Origin: PALSA-600 sp963842335
Lineage (GTDB): Bacteria > Actinomycetota > Thermoleophilia > Gaiellales > Gaiellaceae
Assembly (NCBI GenBank): GCA_963842335.1
Contig: CAWJGF010000004.1
Span: 186,001-250,000 of the forward strand
Reading direction: 5' to 3'
Length of the DNA: 64,000 nucleotides
In this document: positions 27,690 through 35,785 of the stretch, one piece after another
Layout: every line of letters begins with the position of its first letter
Position numbering within the stretch: the first letter of the stretch is position 1
Made by a program: the position numbers and the translations under genes
Notes under the pieces: generated by a model
Database searches by the model: none
What the model was told of the DNA's origin: nothing
What the model saw: the letters and a program-made list of their open reading frames with translations, nothing else

Positions 27690-28997
27690 CTACAGGCCGC
27701 CGACGGTGACCGCGACCAGCAATAGCGAGAGGGTCGACGTCGCGACGACGGTGGCTCCAGCGAGGACGTTGAAGACGCGTCCGTTCGCATAGCCGCCCAT
27801 CAGATTTCGGTTCGAGGCGAGCCGCCAGACGAAGAACAGCGTGATCGGCAGAAGAAAGCCGTTCACGACCTGCACGGCGACGAGGAGCTTGATCACGGGG
27901 ATGCCCGGGATCAGCGCGACGACCATTCCGATCGCGATCAGGACGGTGATCACGCCGACGAACACCGGCGCCTCGCGGGGCCGGTGGCGGATGCCTTTCT
28001 CGAAGCCGAAGGTCTCGGAGATCACGTACGCCGCCGTCACCGGCAGGATCGCGGCCGCGAGCAGGCTTGCCCCGAGTAAGCCGACCCCGAACAGCACTTC
28101 GGCGTAACGCCCGGCAAAGGGAGCGAGCGCGCGCGCTGCGTCGGCCGCGTCATTGACCGTATGGTCGCCGTGGACATACAGGGTGGCGCCGGTGGCGATG
28201 ATGATGAACATTGCGACGAGGTTCGCGAAGATCGAACCCGTCGCGACTTCGGCCCGCTCGGCGTTCAACTGATCGGTGCCGATGTTTCGTTCGACGACCG
28301 CGGACTGGACGTAGAGCTGCATGAACGGCGTGATCGTGGTGCCCGCTGTGGCGATGAAGAGGAACAGGTAGGCGGAGTTGAGCTGGACGTGCGGCGCGAC
28401 GACCGCCTTGCCGACGACGCCCCAATGTGGTCTCGCGAGGATCGCCGCGATCGGATAGGCGAAGAACGGGATCGTCATCAGGACGAAGATCCGCTCGGCG
28501 ACTCGGTAGGAGCCGCGAACGAGCAGCAGCCAGACGAACGTCCCGGCGATCGGGATCGAGAGGTACTTCGGGACGTGGGCGAGACCGAGTGCGGCGCCGA
28601 TCCCGACGAACTCGCTGATGCAGATGCCGAGGTTGGCGATCAGCACGGACACCATCGCAAACGTCGCCCAGCGGACGCCGTACTGCTCGCGGATCAACTC
28701 GGCCAAGCCCTTGCCCGTGACGATGCCCATGCGGGCCGCCATCTCCTGCACGACGATCAGGCTGACGGTGATCACCACCATCATCCAGAGGAGGTCGTAG
28801 CCGTACTTCGCGCCGACCGATGCGTAGGTGGCGATGCCTCCGGCGTCGTTCCCGGCATTCGCGGCGATCAGGCCGGGGCCGAGGAACGAGAAGACGAGGA
28901 TCAGCCGGGTAGCGAGGCGGCTACGCGGCCGCAGCCGCGAACGGCCGCGCAGAGCGCGGCTCGGCAGCTCCCGGAGCGCCGATACTGAACGGAACAT
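27690..28997 (-). CDS. Nramp-family (SLC11-like) divalent metal transporter, atypical metal site
   Basis: A 435-residue membrane transporter with about eleven helices: LVFSFLGPGLIAANAGNDAG (TM1), YDLLWMMVVITVSLIVVQEM, GICISEFVGIGAALGLA and the later ones in the usual Nramp order. Nramp proteins import Mn2+ or Fe2+ using DPGN in TM1 and MPH in TM6. Here TM1 reads AGNDAGG and TM6 reads TTITPFMQLYVQSAV, so both metal-site motifs differ. Related sequences with altered motifs (NRMT type) are known to move Mg2+. It is downstream of an MgtE-N/CBS/PRC gene in the same direction (gap 47 bases), which supports a Mg2+ link. Substrate remains inference. Its ATG has only a weak ribosome site. Confidence 0.85.
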   Translation of the reverse strand: MFRSVSALRELPSRALRGRSRLRPRSRLATRLILVFSFLGPGLIAANAGNDAGGIATYASVGAKYGYDLLWMMVVITVSLIVVQEMAARMGIVTGKGLAELIREQYGVRWATFAMVSVLIANLGICISEFVGIGAALGLAHVPKYLSIPIAGTFVWLLLVRGSYRVAERIFVLMTIPFFAYPIAAILARPHWGVVGKAVVAPHVQLNSAYLFLFIATAGTTITPFMQLYVQSAVVERNIGTDQLNAERAEVATGSIFANLVAMFIIIATGATLYVHGDHTVNDAADAARALAPFAGRYAEVLFGVGLLGASLLAAAILPVTAAYVISETFGFEKGIRHRPREAPVFVGVITVLIAIGMVVALIPGIPVIKLLVAVQVVNGFLLPITLFFVWRLASNRNLMGGYANGRVFNVLAGATVVATSTLSLLLVAVTVGGL

Positions 28998-29044
28998 CCG
29001 CCGGCTGCTCGAACAGGATCGTCATCGCAGCGACGAGGATAGCC

Positions 29045-30313
29045 TCAGTCGTCCCCGAAAACGCGGAAGTTGCGCCGCCAGCCGCGCGGCAGGACGATCT
29101 CCAGCACGTCGTCGACCGTGATCACACCGAGCACACGCTGATCCTCGTCGACCACGGGCACGACCGTCAGGTCGAAATCGGTCATCAGCCTGGCGACCTC
29201 TTCGAGATCCGCTTCCACACGCACTGCTCTGGCGGGGGCCGCGATCTCTCCCGCCGCGGCCTCTGGATCGGCGCGCAGCAGGTCGATCACCTGAATCCCG
29301 CCTTTCAGACGGTGGTGCTGATTCATGACGAAGATCCAGGCGAGTGAATCGGCGGGTCCGGTCGAGCGGCGGATCCGATCGATCACCTCGTCGCGGGTCG
29401 CCTGCGAGAAGATGCAGATGAAATCGGGGCTCATCAGTCCGCCCGCAGTCGTCGCGTCGTAGCCGAGCAAAGCGCGCACCCGACGCTGCTGCACACCGGG
29501 CAGCAGCGACACGATCGCCTCGCGGCGCTCCTCGTCGAGACCGTTGATCAGGTCGGCCGCGTCGTCGCTCTCCATCCGTGCGAGGAGAGCTGCCGCGGCT
29601 CGATCAGAGCGATCCTCGATGAACTCGACCTGGTGCTGCGGCCCGAGTTCCTCGAAGACGTCGGCTTCGCGCTCGACGTCGGCGCCCACCGCCGCGAGGA
29701 TCTCCTCACCTTCGCGGTGGGACGCGGCCTCGACCAGATCGGCAACCTCCGCTGGATGGAGCCGTGCGAGCTTCGGGTGGGGGACGCGCAGTCGCACCGT
29801 TGGCACGTGCCCGGTGAACGGCTCGACGCTCGCCCAGTCGAGAAACGTCCGCGTCTGGATCGAACCGGCAAGCCGGCGTGGCACGAGCCGCCGCACGAAG
29901 CCACGCGGGCTCGTATCGACACCGACGACGCGGTACCAGCCCTCGACCCGTGCGATCTCGATGTCATTCGTCCGAACGAGCCGCGCCCCCTCGACGTTGA
30001 TCAGCTGTCGGTCGAGCACATCCGCCTTCAGCAACACCTCCTGTGGACGGCGCTCGAACGGCTGAAGATCGAGACGCGATTCGTGCAGCACAACCCGACC
30101 TGAGCCGATCTCACCGACAGCCTCGGCGGAGACGAAGACGGGACGGCCCGCGACCGATGCGAGAACGCCTGTGACGGGCGGATAGTGGTCGTCGCCCAGC
30201 CGGACGATCAGATCATCGACCTTCCCGAGTCGCATACCGTTCGCGTCGATCAACGCTCCGCGCGCGACAAGCGACAGATGGATCACCTCGAGAGGAGCGA
30301 CAGTCACCGGCAC
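29045..30313 (-). CDS. PRC-barrel, MgtE N-domain and CBS-pair protein
   Basis: A 422-residue soluble protein built like the cytosolic half of the MgtE magnesium channel, without its membrane part. Residues ~1-150 hold PRC-barrel-like strands (ALIDANGMRLGKVDDLIVRL). About 180-285 is the MgtE N-domain with superhelical repeats: LHPAEVADLVEAASHREGEE, MESDDAADLINGLDEERREA and LLGYDATTAGGLMS. About 290-415 is a CBS pair (VRVEADLEEVARLMTDFDLT, VLGVITVDDVLE). In MgtE these parts sense cytosolic Mg2+ and gate the pore. Placed directly upstream of an atypical Nramp transporter, it probably senses Mg2+ or nucleotide for that transporter. GTG start with no clear ribosome site. Confidence 0.85.
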   Translation of the reverse strand: MPVTVAPLEVIHLSLVARGALIDANGMRLGKVDDLIVRLGDDHYPPVTGVLASVAGRPVFVSAEAVGEIGSGRVVLHESRLDLQPFERRPQEVLLKADVLDRQLINVEGARLVRTNDIEIARVEGWYRVVGVDTSPRGFVRRLVPRRLAGSIQTRTFLDWASVEPFTGHVPTVRLRVPHPKLARLHPAEVADLVEAASHREGEEILAAVGADVEREADVFEELGPQHQVEFIEDRSDRAAAALLARMESDDAADLINGLDEERREAIVSLLPGVQQRRVRALLGYDATTAGGLMSPDFICIFSQATRDEVIDRIRRSTGPADSLAWIFVMNQHHRLKGGIQVIDLLRADPEAAAGEIAAPARAVRVEADLEEVARLMTDFDLTVVPVVDEDQRVLGVITVDDVLEIVLPRGWRRNFRVFGDD

Positions 30314-30352
30314 AGGGTAGGCCTGATCCGGTGGTCACCGTGGGAGTTCGTT

Positions 30353-30724
30353 CTAGAGTGGGGAGCCGAACCGGATGGTGTTGCCGTCGGGATCGGTGTG
30401 TAAGCCCTCGCGCTTCCCGTAGTCGAAGTTCTGAGGGCCGACGAGCACGATGCCGGCTGCTTCCCACTCGGCAGCGAGTGCGTCTGCGTCATCGACGTGC
30501 ATGTAGATCGTGCACGCACCGACGGTCGCTCCGTCCTCGACTCCGGCCAGGTCGATGGTCAGATCGTCGCGGTGCGCGAACGCGTAGCCCGCATCATGGA
30601 ACGAGGCCGTGAACCCAAGTCGTTGGTAGTGGTCGACGGCTCGCTGAACGTCCGCGGCCCGAAAGATCGGCTCGACTGAGACCACGCGTGTCGGGTCAGT
30701 CTCATTGCGCCGAAAGGCGGCCAT
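30353..30724 (-). CDS. VOC-family (glyoxalase/bleomycin-resistance-like) protein
   Basis: A 123-residue single-domain VOC protein: SVEPIFRAADVQRAVDHYQR then LGF (first strand-helix), YAFAHRDDLTIDLAG, CTIYMHVDDADALAAEWEAA and a final EGLHTDPDGNTIRFGSPL. The last motif with a metal-site Glu position is normal for the superfamily, whose members include glyoxalases, dioxygenases and drug-binding proteins; the reaction here cannot be inferred. ATG start, a few bases after the stop of a small Cys-rich gene, so the two are probably cotranscribed. Confidence 0.85.
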   Translation of the reverse strand: MAAFRRNETDPTRVVSVEPIFRAADVQRAVDHYQRLGFTASFHDAGYAFAHRDDLTIDLAGVEDGATVGACTIYMHVDDADALAAEWEAAGIVLVGPQNFDYGKREGLHTDPDGNTIRFGSPL

Positions 30725-30726
30725 GC

Positions 30727-30921
30727 TCAGGTCGGGACGTCGTGTTGGCGCTTCCACTCCGGCGAGTGCCACGGGCCTTTGTGTTGCAGGCCGAACAGCC
30801 GGCCGGGGAACCACCACTTCACGAGGCGTCCTACGACCGTCCGTCTGCACCAACATTCAGGATCGCAGCCGCAACGGCGGTTGCGAGGATTGTGGATGCG
30901 CGACAGCACGCTGCGGCTCAC
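30727..30921 (-). CDS. Small Cys/Trp-rich conserved protein
   Basis: A 64-residue basic protein starting at GTG. The core is RNRRCGCDPECWCRRTVVGR followed by LVKWWFPGRLFGL, with four cysteines in CGCDPECWC and a WW-FPGR motif. From memory, small actinobacterial proteins with CGCDP-CWC and WFPGR occur, all uncharacterised. The spacing of the cysteines would suit a metal site. It ends 2-3 bases before the VOC gene start, so the pair is likely an operon. Short, but the unusual composition argues against chance. Confidence 0.55.
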   Translation of the reverse strand: MSRSVLSRIHNPRNRRCGCDPECWCRRTVVGRLVKWWFPGRLFGLQHKGPWHSPEWKRQHDVPT

Positions 30922-30973
30922 GCTGAGAGACTAGCTCCGGTCACTCCCGCCTGCGGGGTGTCCTGTGAAGGGC

Positions 30974-31060
30974 AAAAGTCCGCGGCACCGGTGAGGGATC
31001 CTTAGGGCTGCTTCCTCCCGGATCTGACCCGGTTCGGAACCTCACCGCGCCGCGGGCGGG
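30974..31060 (-). ncRNA. ffs: Signal recognition particle RNA (small bacterial type)
   Basis: On the minus strand the conserved apical domain is present: GTTCCGAACCGGGTCAGATC followed by CGGGAGGAAGCAGCCCTAAG. The flanking strands pair, with GCCCGCGGCGCGGTGAGG against CCTCACCGGTGCCGCGGAC, and the RNA ends in TTTT. The RNA carries Ffh and targets membrane and secreted proteins. The exact 5' end is estimated from the stem. Confidence 0.92.
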
Positions 31061-31089
31061 TGCAGTGTACCGCCAGGCCTTGCTCTGTC

Positions 31090-31527
31090 CTAGCCCGACG
31101 AGTCGATGCAGGTCTTGATCGCCGCGAGCTCGACCTTCGAGATCTTCGCCGGCGGCGCGCCCTGGTACGGCGAGACGTTGCCGTGGAAGTCGACGACGCC
31201 GTTCTCGACCACCGCGGTCGTCTTGGGATTCTTCTTGGCGGCAGCTGTCTTCGCCGCGGCCGGGCTCGCGTACAGGGTCAGCGTGAAGCTCACGCCTGCG
31301 GGTGACTGCCCGTTCACGAGCGTCGTCTCCGGCTGGACAAGAAAGTCCTGGTCGTTCAGGCAGTTGCCGACCGCGATCCCGTCGGTGGCGCCGCCGCCGC
31401 CGCTCGAGCTGCTCGAGCCGGTCGACCCGCTGCTGCCGCTGCTGTTACTGCTGCCACCACCACCGCAACCGGAGAGGATCACCACGAGCACGGCGAGGAC
31501 GAGGAGGGGAGTGAGCAGCTTGGTCAT
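31090..31527 (-). CDS. Lipoprotein with Ser/Gly-rich linker
   Basis: A 145-residue exported lipoprotein: MTKLLTPLLVLAVLVVILSG followed by the lipobox Cys (LSGC) and a Gly/Ser-rich linker. The compact domain begins GIAVGNCLNDQDFLVQPETT, continues VSFTLTLYASPAAAKTAAAK and ends with KISKVELAAIKTCIDSSG. The two cysteines NCLND and KTCID probably form a disulfide. The domain looks like a small alpha/beta fold of unknown function found in actinobacterial lipoproteins. The longer frame upstream mirrors rsgA and is not coding. Converges on SRP RNA. Confidence 0.7.
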   Translation of the reverse strand: MTKLLTPLLVLAVLVVILSGCGGGGSSNSSGSSGSTGSSSSSGGGGATDGIAVGNCLNDQDFLVQPETTLVNGQSPAGVSFTLTLYASPAAAKTAAAKKNPKTTAVVENGVVDFHGNVSPYQGAPPAKISKVELAAIKTCIDSSG

Positions 31528-31649
31528 GGCGGGTCGGGGCCTTTCGAATCGGGACGGGAAGGCGAGGGTAGCGTGTCCGCGGACTTGCGCAAAATGCGGA
31601 TTGCCCGCACAATGAGCGAGTTCCCAGCCGACGAGGAGGTGGTGCACCG

Positions 31650-31709
31650 ATGAAGCGAGTCGTTTTCTTCCGCAGGTCCTGCGCCGCAGCCCGTCGCATT
31701 CGCTCCTAG
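31650..31709 (+). CDS. Possible 19-residue peptide upstream of rsgA
   Basis: An ATG with a strong GAGGAGGT site about 9 nt upstream starts a frame of 19 codons, MKRVVFFRRSCAAARRIRS, with six arginines and one lysine. It ends 58 bases before rsgA. It could be a leader peptide or a very short basic protein. The good ribosome site is the main evidence. Confidence 0.35.
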   Translation: MKRVVFFRRSCAAARRIRS

Positions 31710-31767
31710 ACGCGATCTCGACGGGCCGCGCGCCCGTCCATCTTTCTCGCATCCAAAGGAGCTTTGG

Positions 31768-32826
31768 TTGACACTTCCGACTACGGACTCGCTTCTCCAC
31801 CGGCTCGGGTGGGACGACGGCTGGGAAGCCGCGTTCGCAGAGCACCGTGCCGCCGACCGCGAACCGGCTCGCGTCGCGATCCAACACAGGGGCGCCTATG
31901 ACCTCCTCGCCGAGGAGGGTGAGCTGCGCGCGAGTGCGGCCAACCATCTCGTCCGCGACGAGGAACTGCCCGCCGTCGGCGACTGGGTCGGCCTCGACCC
32001 GGACAGCGGCCTGATCGAGGTGGTGTTGCCGCGCCGCACGAGCATTTCTCGCAAGGAGACGTTGAACGTGACGCGCGAGCAGATCCTCGCCGCCAACATC
32101 GACGTCGCGTTTCTCGTGCAAGCATTGCCGCTCGACTTCAACGTTCGCCGGCTTGAGCGGTACCTCGCAATGGCCTGGGAGAGCGGGGCACAGCCCGTCG
32201 TGCTGCTCACGAAGACCGACCTTGTCGACGAGGTGGAACCGTTCCTCGCCGACGTCGAGGCGGTCACGCTCGGTTCGTGTCCCGTCCTCGCGGTCTCGGC
32301 ACTTACGGGGGCCGGTCTCGACCAGATGCTGTCTTGGTTCGAAGGGAACCGCACCGCGGTGCTCCTCGGCTCGTCGGGCGTCGGCAAGTCGACGATCGTC
32401 AACTCCCTCGCCGGGGAGGAGTTGCTCGCGACGCAGGAGGTGCGCGGCGACGACCATCGCGGTCGGCACACGACGTCGCACCGCGAGCTGATCTTGCTCC
32501 CGACGGGCGGCGTCGTGCTCGACACGCCTGGCATCCGGGAGCTTCAACTCTGGGACGCCGATCTCGAGCAGACGTTCGGCGACATCGAGGAGCTGGCACG
32601 GCACTGCCGATTCTCGGACTGTGCCCACGACCAGGAGCCAGGCTGCGCGATTCGCGAGGCGCTCGCGCAGGGCACGCTGCCGGCCGAGCGGTGGGACAGC
32701 TACCGCAAGCTCCAGCGCGAGCTGGAGGCGATCGAGGCCCGGCGCAACGTTCTACTGCGACAGGAACGCGTCCGCGAATACAAAATCCGCGCACGAGCAC
32801 AGAGGCCCAAGAAGAAGAAGCCCTGA
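31768..32826 (+). CDS. rsgA: Ribosome small-subunit GTPase RsgA
   Basis: A 352-residue circularly permuted GTPase that helps finish the 30S subunit. An N-terminal OB-like region (AVGDWVGLDPDSGLIEVVLP) is followed by G4 LLTKTDLVDE, G1 LLGSSGVGKSTIVNSL, switch region GRHTTSHRELILLPTGGVVL and G3 DTPGIREL. The C-terminal zinc site is HCRFSDCAHDQEPGCAI. All motifs are in the permuted order expected. The TTG start follows AAAGGAG at 7 nt. Its TGA overlaps the next gene as CTGA, so the esterase-like genes downstream may be cotranslated. Confidence 0.95.
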   Translation: MTLPTTDSLLHRLGWDDGWEAAFAEHRAADREPARVAIQHRGAYDLLAEEGELRASAANHLVRDEELPAVGDWVGLDPDSGLIEVVLPRRTSISRKETLNVTREQILAANIDVAFLVQALPLDFNVRRLERYLAMAWESGAQPVVLLTKTDLVDEVEPFLADVEAVTLGSCPVLAVSALTGAGLDQMLSWFEGNRTAVLLGSSGVGKSTIVNSLAGEELLATQEVRGDDHRGRHTTSHRELILLPTGGVVLDTPGIRELQLWDADLEQTFGDIEELARHCRFSDCAHDQEPGCAIREALAQGTLPAERWDSYRKLQRELEAIEARRNVLLRQERVREYKIRARAQRPKKKKP

Positions 32827-33845
32827 CCCCACCACGCGTCCGTGCGGACGGGGTCGAGTTGACGCTGCCCGACGCAGGCCGCCGCTTTGCCGAGGTCGTG
32901 CTGGCCCAGGACGTCGCGCGACCCCGGCCAGGCCCACGCTTCGAGTGGGAGGCCGGTGCCTGGCGGCTCGACTTTCCCCGGCCGAACGCGAACCGGCTCG
33001 AGTACCTCATCGGCGTCGACGGCGGCTTCGTCCTCGACCCGGCGAACCCGCTGCGCGCCTCCGGGCCGTTCGGCGACAAGTCGGTGATCGAGTGGCCGGA
33101 GTACGAATCGCCGGCCTGGCTCGCGTCGATCGCCGATGCCGGTCCCGTTCGCGCAGTCGAGCTGCGCTGCCGCCGCCTCGTGGCGCGGGTCAATGTCCTC
33201 ATCTATGCGACGCCGGAGCCTCCGGCGCCCGATGCCCCGCTGATCGTCGCGCACGACGGACCGGAATACGCGGAGTACTCGGGCCTCACGCGTTTTCTCG
33301 ACGCCATGAGTTGGGAAGAGCGCATCCCGCCGCTCCGCGCCGCACTCATCCAGCCGGTCGACCGCAACGAGACCTACTCGGCGTCGGCGCTCTACTCGGG
33401 TGCGCTGGTGCGCGAGCTCCTGCCGGAGATCACGAAGCTTGCGCCGCACGGCAAGCGGATCGGTATGGGAGCGAGTCTCGGCGCGCTCGCGATGCTGCAC
33501 GCCCACCGGCGGCATCCGCGCGCGTTTGACGGGCTGCTGCTCCAGTCCGGGAGCTTCTTCCGCCAGGTCTCCGACAAGCAGGAGTCGCAGTTCGGCCGCT
33601 ACGCGCGCATCACGCGCTTCATCGGGGCGGTGTTGCGCGGGGTCGATGTCGAGCGCACGATCCCGATCGCCCTCACCTGCGGCACCGCCGAGGAGAACAA
33701 CGCCAACAACCACGCGCTGACGGACGCGCTCGCCGAGCAGGGCTACCCCGTCTGGCTCGCCGAGATCCGCGACGGCCACAACTGGACGTGCTGGCGCGAC
33801 TCGTTCGACCCGCATCTGCCCGCGATCGTCGAGGCGGTCACGTGA
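32823..33845 (+). CDS. Enterochelin-esterase-like alpha/beta hydrolase
   Basis: About 340 residues. An N-terminal Ig-like early-set domain (VRADGVELTLPDAGRRFAEV … PRPNANRLEYLIGVDGG) precedes an alpha/beta-hydrolase related to enterochelin (Fes/IroD) esterases. Catalytic pieces: LIVAHDGPEYAEYSG, nucleophile GMGASLGALAML, acid region CGTAEENNAN and His in IRDGHNWTCWRD. No ATG, GTG or TTG fits the homologous N-terminus. A CTG overlapping the rsgA stop (CTGA) gives LTPPRVRADG and is proposed; a TTG at 32859 would cut into the first strand. Its stop overlaps the next esterase start as GTGA. It probably acts on an ester linked to the following ATP-grasp product (inference). Confidence 0.8.
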   Translation: MTPPRVRADGVELTLPDAGRRFAEVVLAQDVARPRPGPRFEWEAGAWRLDFPRPNANRLEYLIGVDGGFVLDPANPLRASGPFGDKSVIEWPEYESPAWLASIADAGPVRAVELRCRRLVARVNVLIYATPEPPAPDAPLIVAHDGPEYAEYSGLTRFLDAMSWEERIPPLRAALIQPVDRNETYSASALYSGALVRELLPEITKLAPHGKRIGMGASLGALAMLHAHRRHPRAFDGLLLQSGSFFRQVSDKQESQFGRYARITRFIGAVLRGVDVERTIPIALTCGTAEENNANNHALTDALAEQGYPVWLAEIRDGHNWTCWRDSFDPHLPAIVEAVT

Positions 33846-34561
33846 GCCGCCGCGCGATCGAGGTCGACGGCGGGCATGTGCTCGCCTACGGCCACTACGG
33901 CCGGCCGGTGATCGCCTTTCCCTCCGAGAACGGCGAGGCGCAGGACTGGGAGGACCGGGGCATGGTCGAATCGCTCTCGGGGCTGCTGGACGCCGGCCGG
34001 CTCAAGCTCTATTGCGTCCCCTCATACGACAGTCAGAGTTGGACGCGCGGCGATCTCTCGCTCGAGGAGCGCGCCCGGCGGCATGGCCACTACGAGTGGT
34101 GGATCCTCACGCGGCTCGTGCCGTTCGTGCAGACCGACTCGCACTCTGCGGAGCTGATCGCGACCGGCACATCGTTCGGCGCCTACCACGCGGCGAACTT
34201 CTGCTTGAAGCGAGCCGACCTCTTTCCCGTTGCGATCGGGATGAGCGGTGTCTACGACGTCTCGGTCCAGGGAGGCGGGGAGCGCGGCGAAGCCGTCTAC
34301 TTCGCGAACCCGATGGACTACGTGGGGCATCTGCACGGCGACCACCTCGACTGGCTGCGCGCCCAGGCGTCACTGGTGCTCGTCTGCGGGCAGGGCCAAT
34401 GGGAGGACACAACGGGTGCGCTCGACTCGACCAGGCGATTCGGATCGCTGCTCTCCGAGAAGGGCATACGGCACGAGGTCGACCTCTGGGGCCACGACGT
34501 GCCGCACGACTGGCCGTCATGGCGGCGGCAGATCGCTCATCATCTCCCTCGGTTCCTGTGA
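33842..34561 (+). CDS. Esterase-family alpha/beta hydrolase
   Basis: A 239-residue compact hydrolase, GTG start overlapping the previous stop. HVLAYGHYGRPVIAFPSENG is the oxyanion region, the nucleophile sits in ATGTSFGAYHAANF, the acid near VLVCGQGQWEDTTG and the His in WGHDVPHDWPSW. It resembles EsteraseD/PHB-depolymerase-like proteins without a signal peptide. It is the second esterase-fold gene in a row, immediately before an ATP-grasp gene. Two hydrolases plus a ligase suggests an activation/hydrolysis module for one small molecule, but no substrate is visible. Confidence 0.85.
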   Translation: MSRRAIEVDGGHVLAYGHYGRPVIAFPSENGEAQDWEDRGMVESLSGLLDAGRLKLYCVPSYDSQSWTRGDLSLEERARRHGHYEWWILTRLVPFVQTDSHSAELIATGTSFGAYHAANFCLKRADLFPVAIGMSGVYDVSVQGGGERGEAVYFANPMDYVGHLHGDHLDWLRAQASLVLVCGQGQWEDTTGALDSTRRFGSLLSEKGIRHEVDLWGHDVPHDWPSWRRQIAHHLPRFL

Positions 34562-34567
34562 TGCAGC

Positions 34568-35785
34568 GTGGCTGAGCACACAATCGGGCTCCTCCTCGGC
34601 ACCGAGGAGGACTGGCCGACGTCCTTCGAGGCGCTGCTGGCAGGGCTCGGGCCGGTCGCCGGGAACGACCTGAGGACCGAGCGGATCCTCAACGAGCCGT
34701 TCGACCTCCGCTCCAAGCCGCGGTACGCGCTCGTCATCGACCGGCTGGCGTGGTGGTACGACCTGCCGCGCGCGTGGCTGAAGAAGGTGTCGTTGATGGA
34801 CGACGTGTACCTGCTGAACAACCCATTCACATTCCAGGCGATGGAGAAGCATTCCGCGTACTGCGCTCTGATGCGTCTTGGGATCCGCGTGCCCGACACG
34901 TGGCTGCTCCCGCACAAGGTGCCGCCGGTGAACGAGCGGTTCCAGTCGACCGCGGAACGGTACAACGCCGCGTTCGACGTCGAGTCGATCGGCGCGCAAA
35001 TCGGCTTCCCGCTCTTCATGAAGCCGTTCGACGGCGGACAGTGGGTGGGGGTCTCGCGCGTCGGGTCGGCCGAGGAGCTGCGCACGAACTACGACGACTC
35101 GGGCCAGCGGATGATGCACCTCCAGGCTGCCCTCGAAGACTTCGATGTCTTCGTGCGCTCGCTGTCGATCGGCGCCGAGACGATGTCGATGTGGTTCGAC
35201 CCGTCACAGCCGATGCACGCGCGCTACGAGGTGAAGCACGACTTCCTCTCGCCGGAGCTCGGCGAGGAGATCATCTCGATCTCGCGCCTCGTGAACGCCT
35301 TCTTCCGCTGGGAGTTCAACTCGTGCGAGACGATCGTGAAGGACGGCATCGCCTACCCCATCGACTACGCGAACGCGTCGCCTGACGTTGCGCTCACCTC
35401 GCTGCACTACTACTTCCCCTGGGCGATCAAGGCGCTCGTCCGCTGGTCGGCGTTCTGTGCTGTCACGCGTCGTGAGATGCGCATCAATCAGAACTCGCGC
35501 GACTACTTCGACTGGGGCGACCGGGAGGATCTGTCGTACGAGCAGAAGCTCGCGAAGTACCGTGAGCTCGCCGACGACTACTTTCAGATCGACGCGTACG
35601 ACGAGTTCTGCGCGCAGAACCTGGCGCACCTCGACGACGTCGCGCACGCATGGTTCACCTCGGGCGCGTTCGACGACCTGCTCGTCGAAACGGTGCGCAC
35701 CACCTTCCCGGCGCACGAGCACGACCACTTCATCGCGCACTACCGTGGGCTGCTCGCGGCCTGGGCCCGCGACAACAGCGCCTAG
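34568..35785 (+). CDS. ATP-grasp enzyme (glutathione-synthase-like ligase)
   Basis: A 405-residue ATP-grasp protein. An N-terminal pre-ATP-grasp domain (TIGLLLGTEEDWPTSFEALL) is followed by the nucleotide-binding lobe: IGAQIGFPLFMKPFDGGQWV with the conserved Lys, VGSAEELRTNYD and MHLQAALEDFDVFVRSLSIG. The metal/ATP loop is FFRWEFNSCETIVKDGIAYP, then IDYANASPDVAL. Such enzymes form amide or peptide bonds through acyl phosphates, for example RimK- or glutathione-synthase-like ligases. GTG start seven bases after the esterase stop. Its TAG shares CTAG with the facing DMT gene. Product unknown. Confidence 0.8.
   Translation: MAEHTIGLLLGTEEDWPTSFEALLAGLGPVAGNDLRTERILNEPFDLRSKPRYALVIDRLAWWYDLPRAWLKKVSLMDDVYLLNNPFTFQAMEKHSAYCALMRLGIRVPDTWLLPHKVPPVNERFQSTAERYNAAFDVESIGAQIGFPLFMKPFDGGQWVGVSRVGSAEELRTNYDDSGQRMMHLQAALEDFDVFVRSLSIGAETMSMWFDPSQPMHARYEVKHDFLSPELGEEIISISRLVNAFFRWEFNSCETIVKDGIAYPIDYANASPDVALTSLHYYFPWAIKALVRWSAFCAVTRREMRINQNSRDYFDWGDREDLSYEQKLAKYRELADDYFQIDAYDEFCAQNLAHLDDVAHAWFTSGAFDDLLVETVRTTFPAHEHDHFIAHYRGLLAAWARDNSA

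Noticed and set aside
31528..32628. Long N-terminal extension of the lipoprotein frame
   Set aside because: Extension is antisense to rsgA; the lipoprotein signal and lipobox define the true start at 31527.
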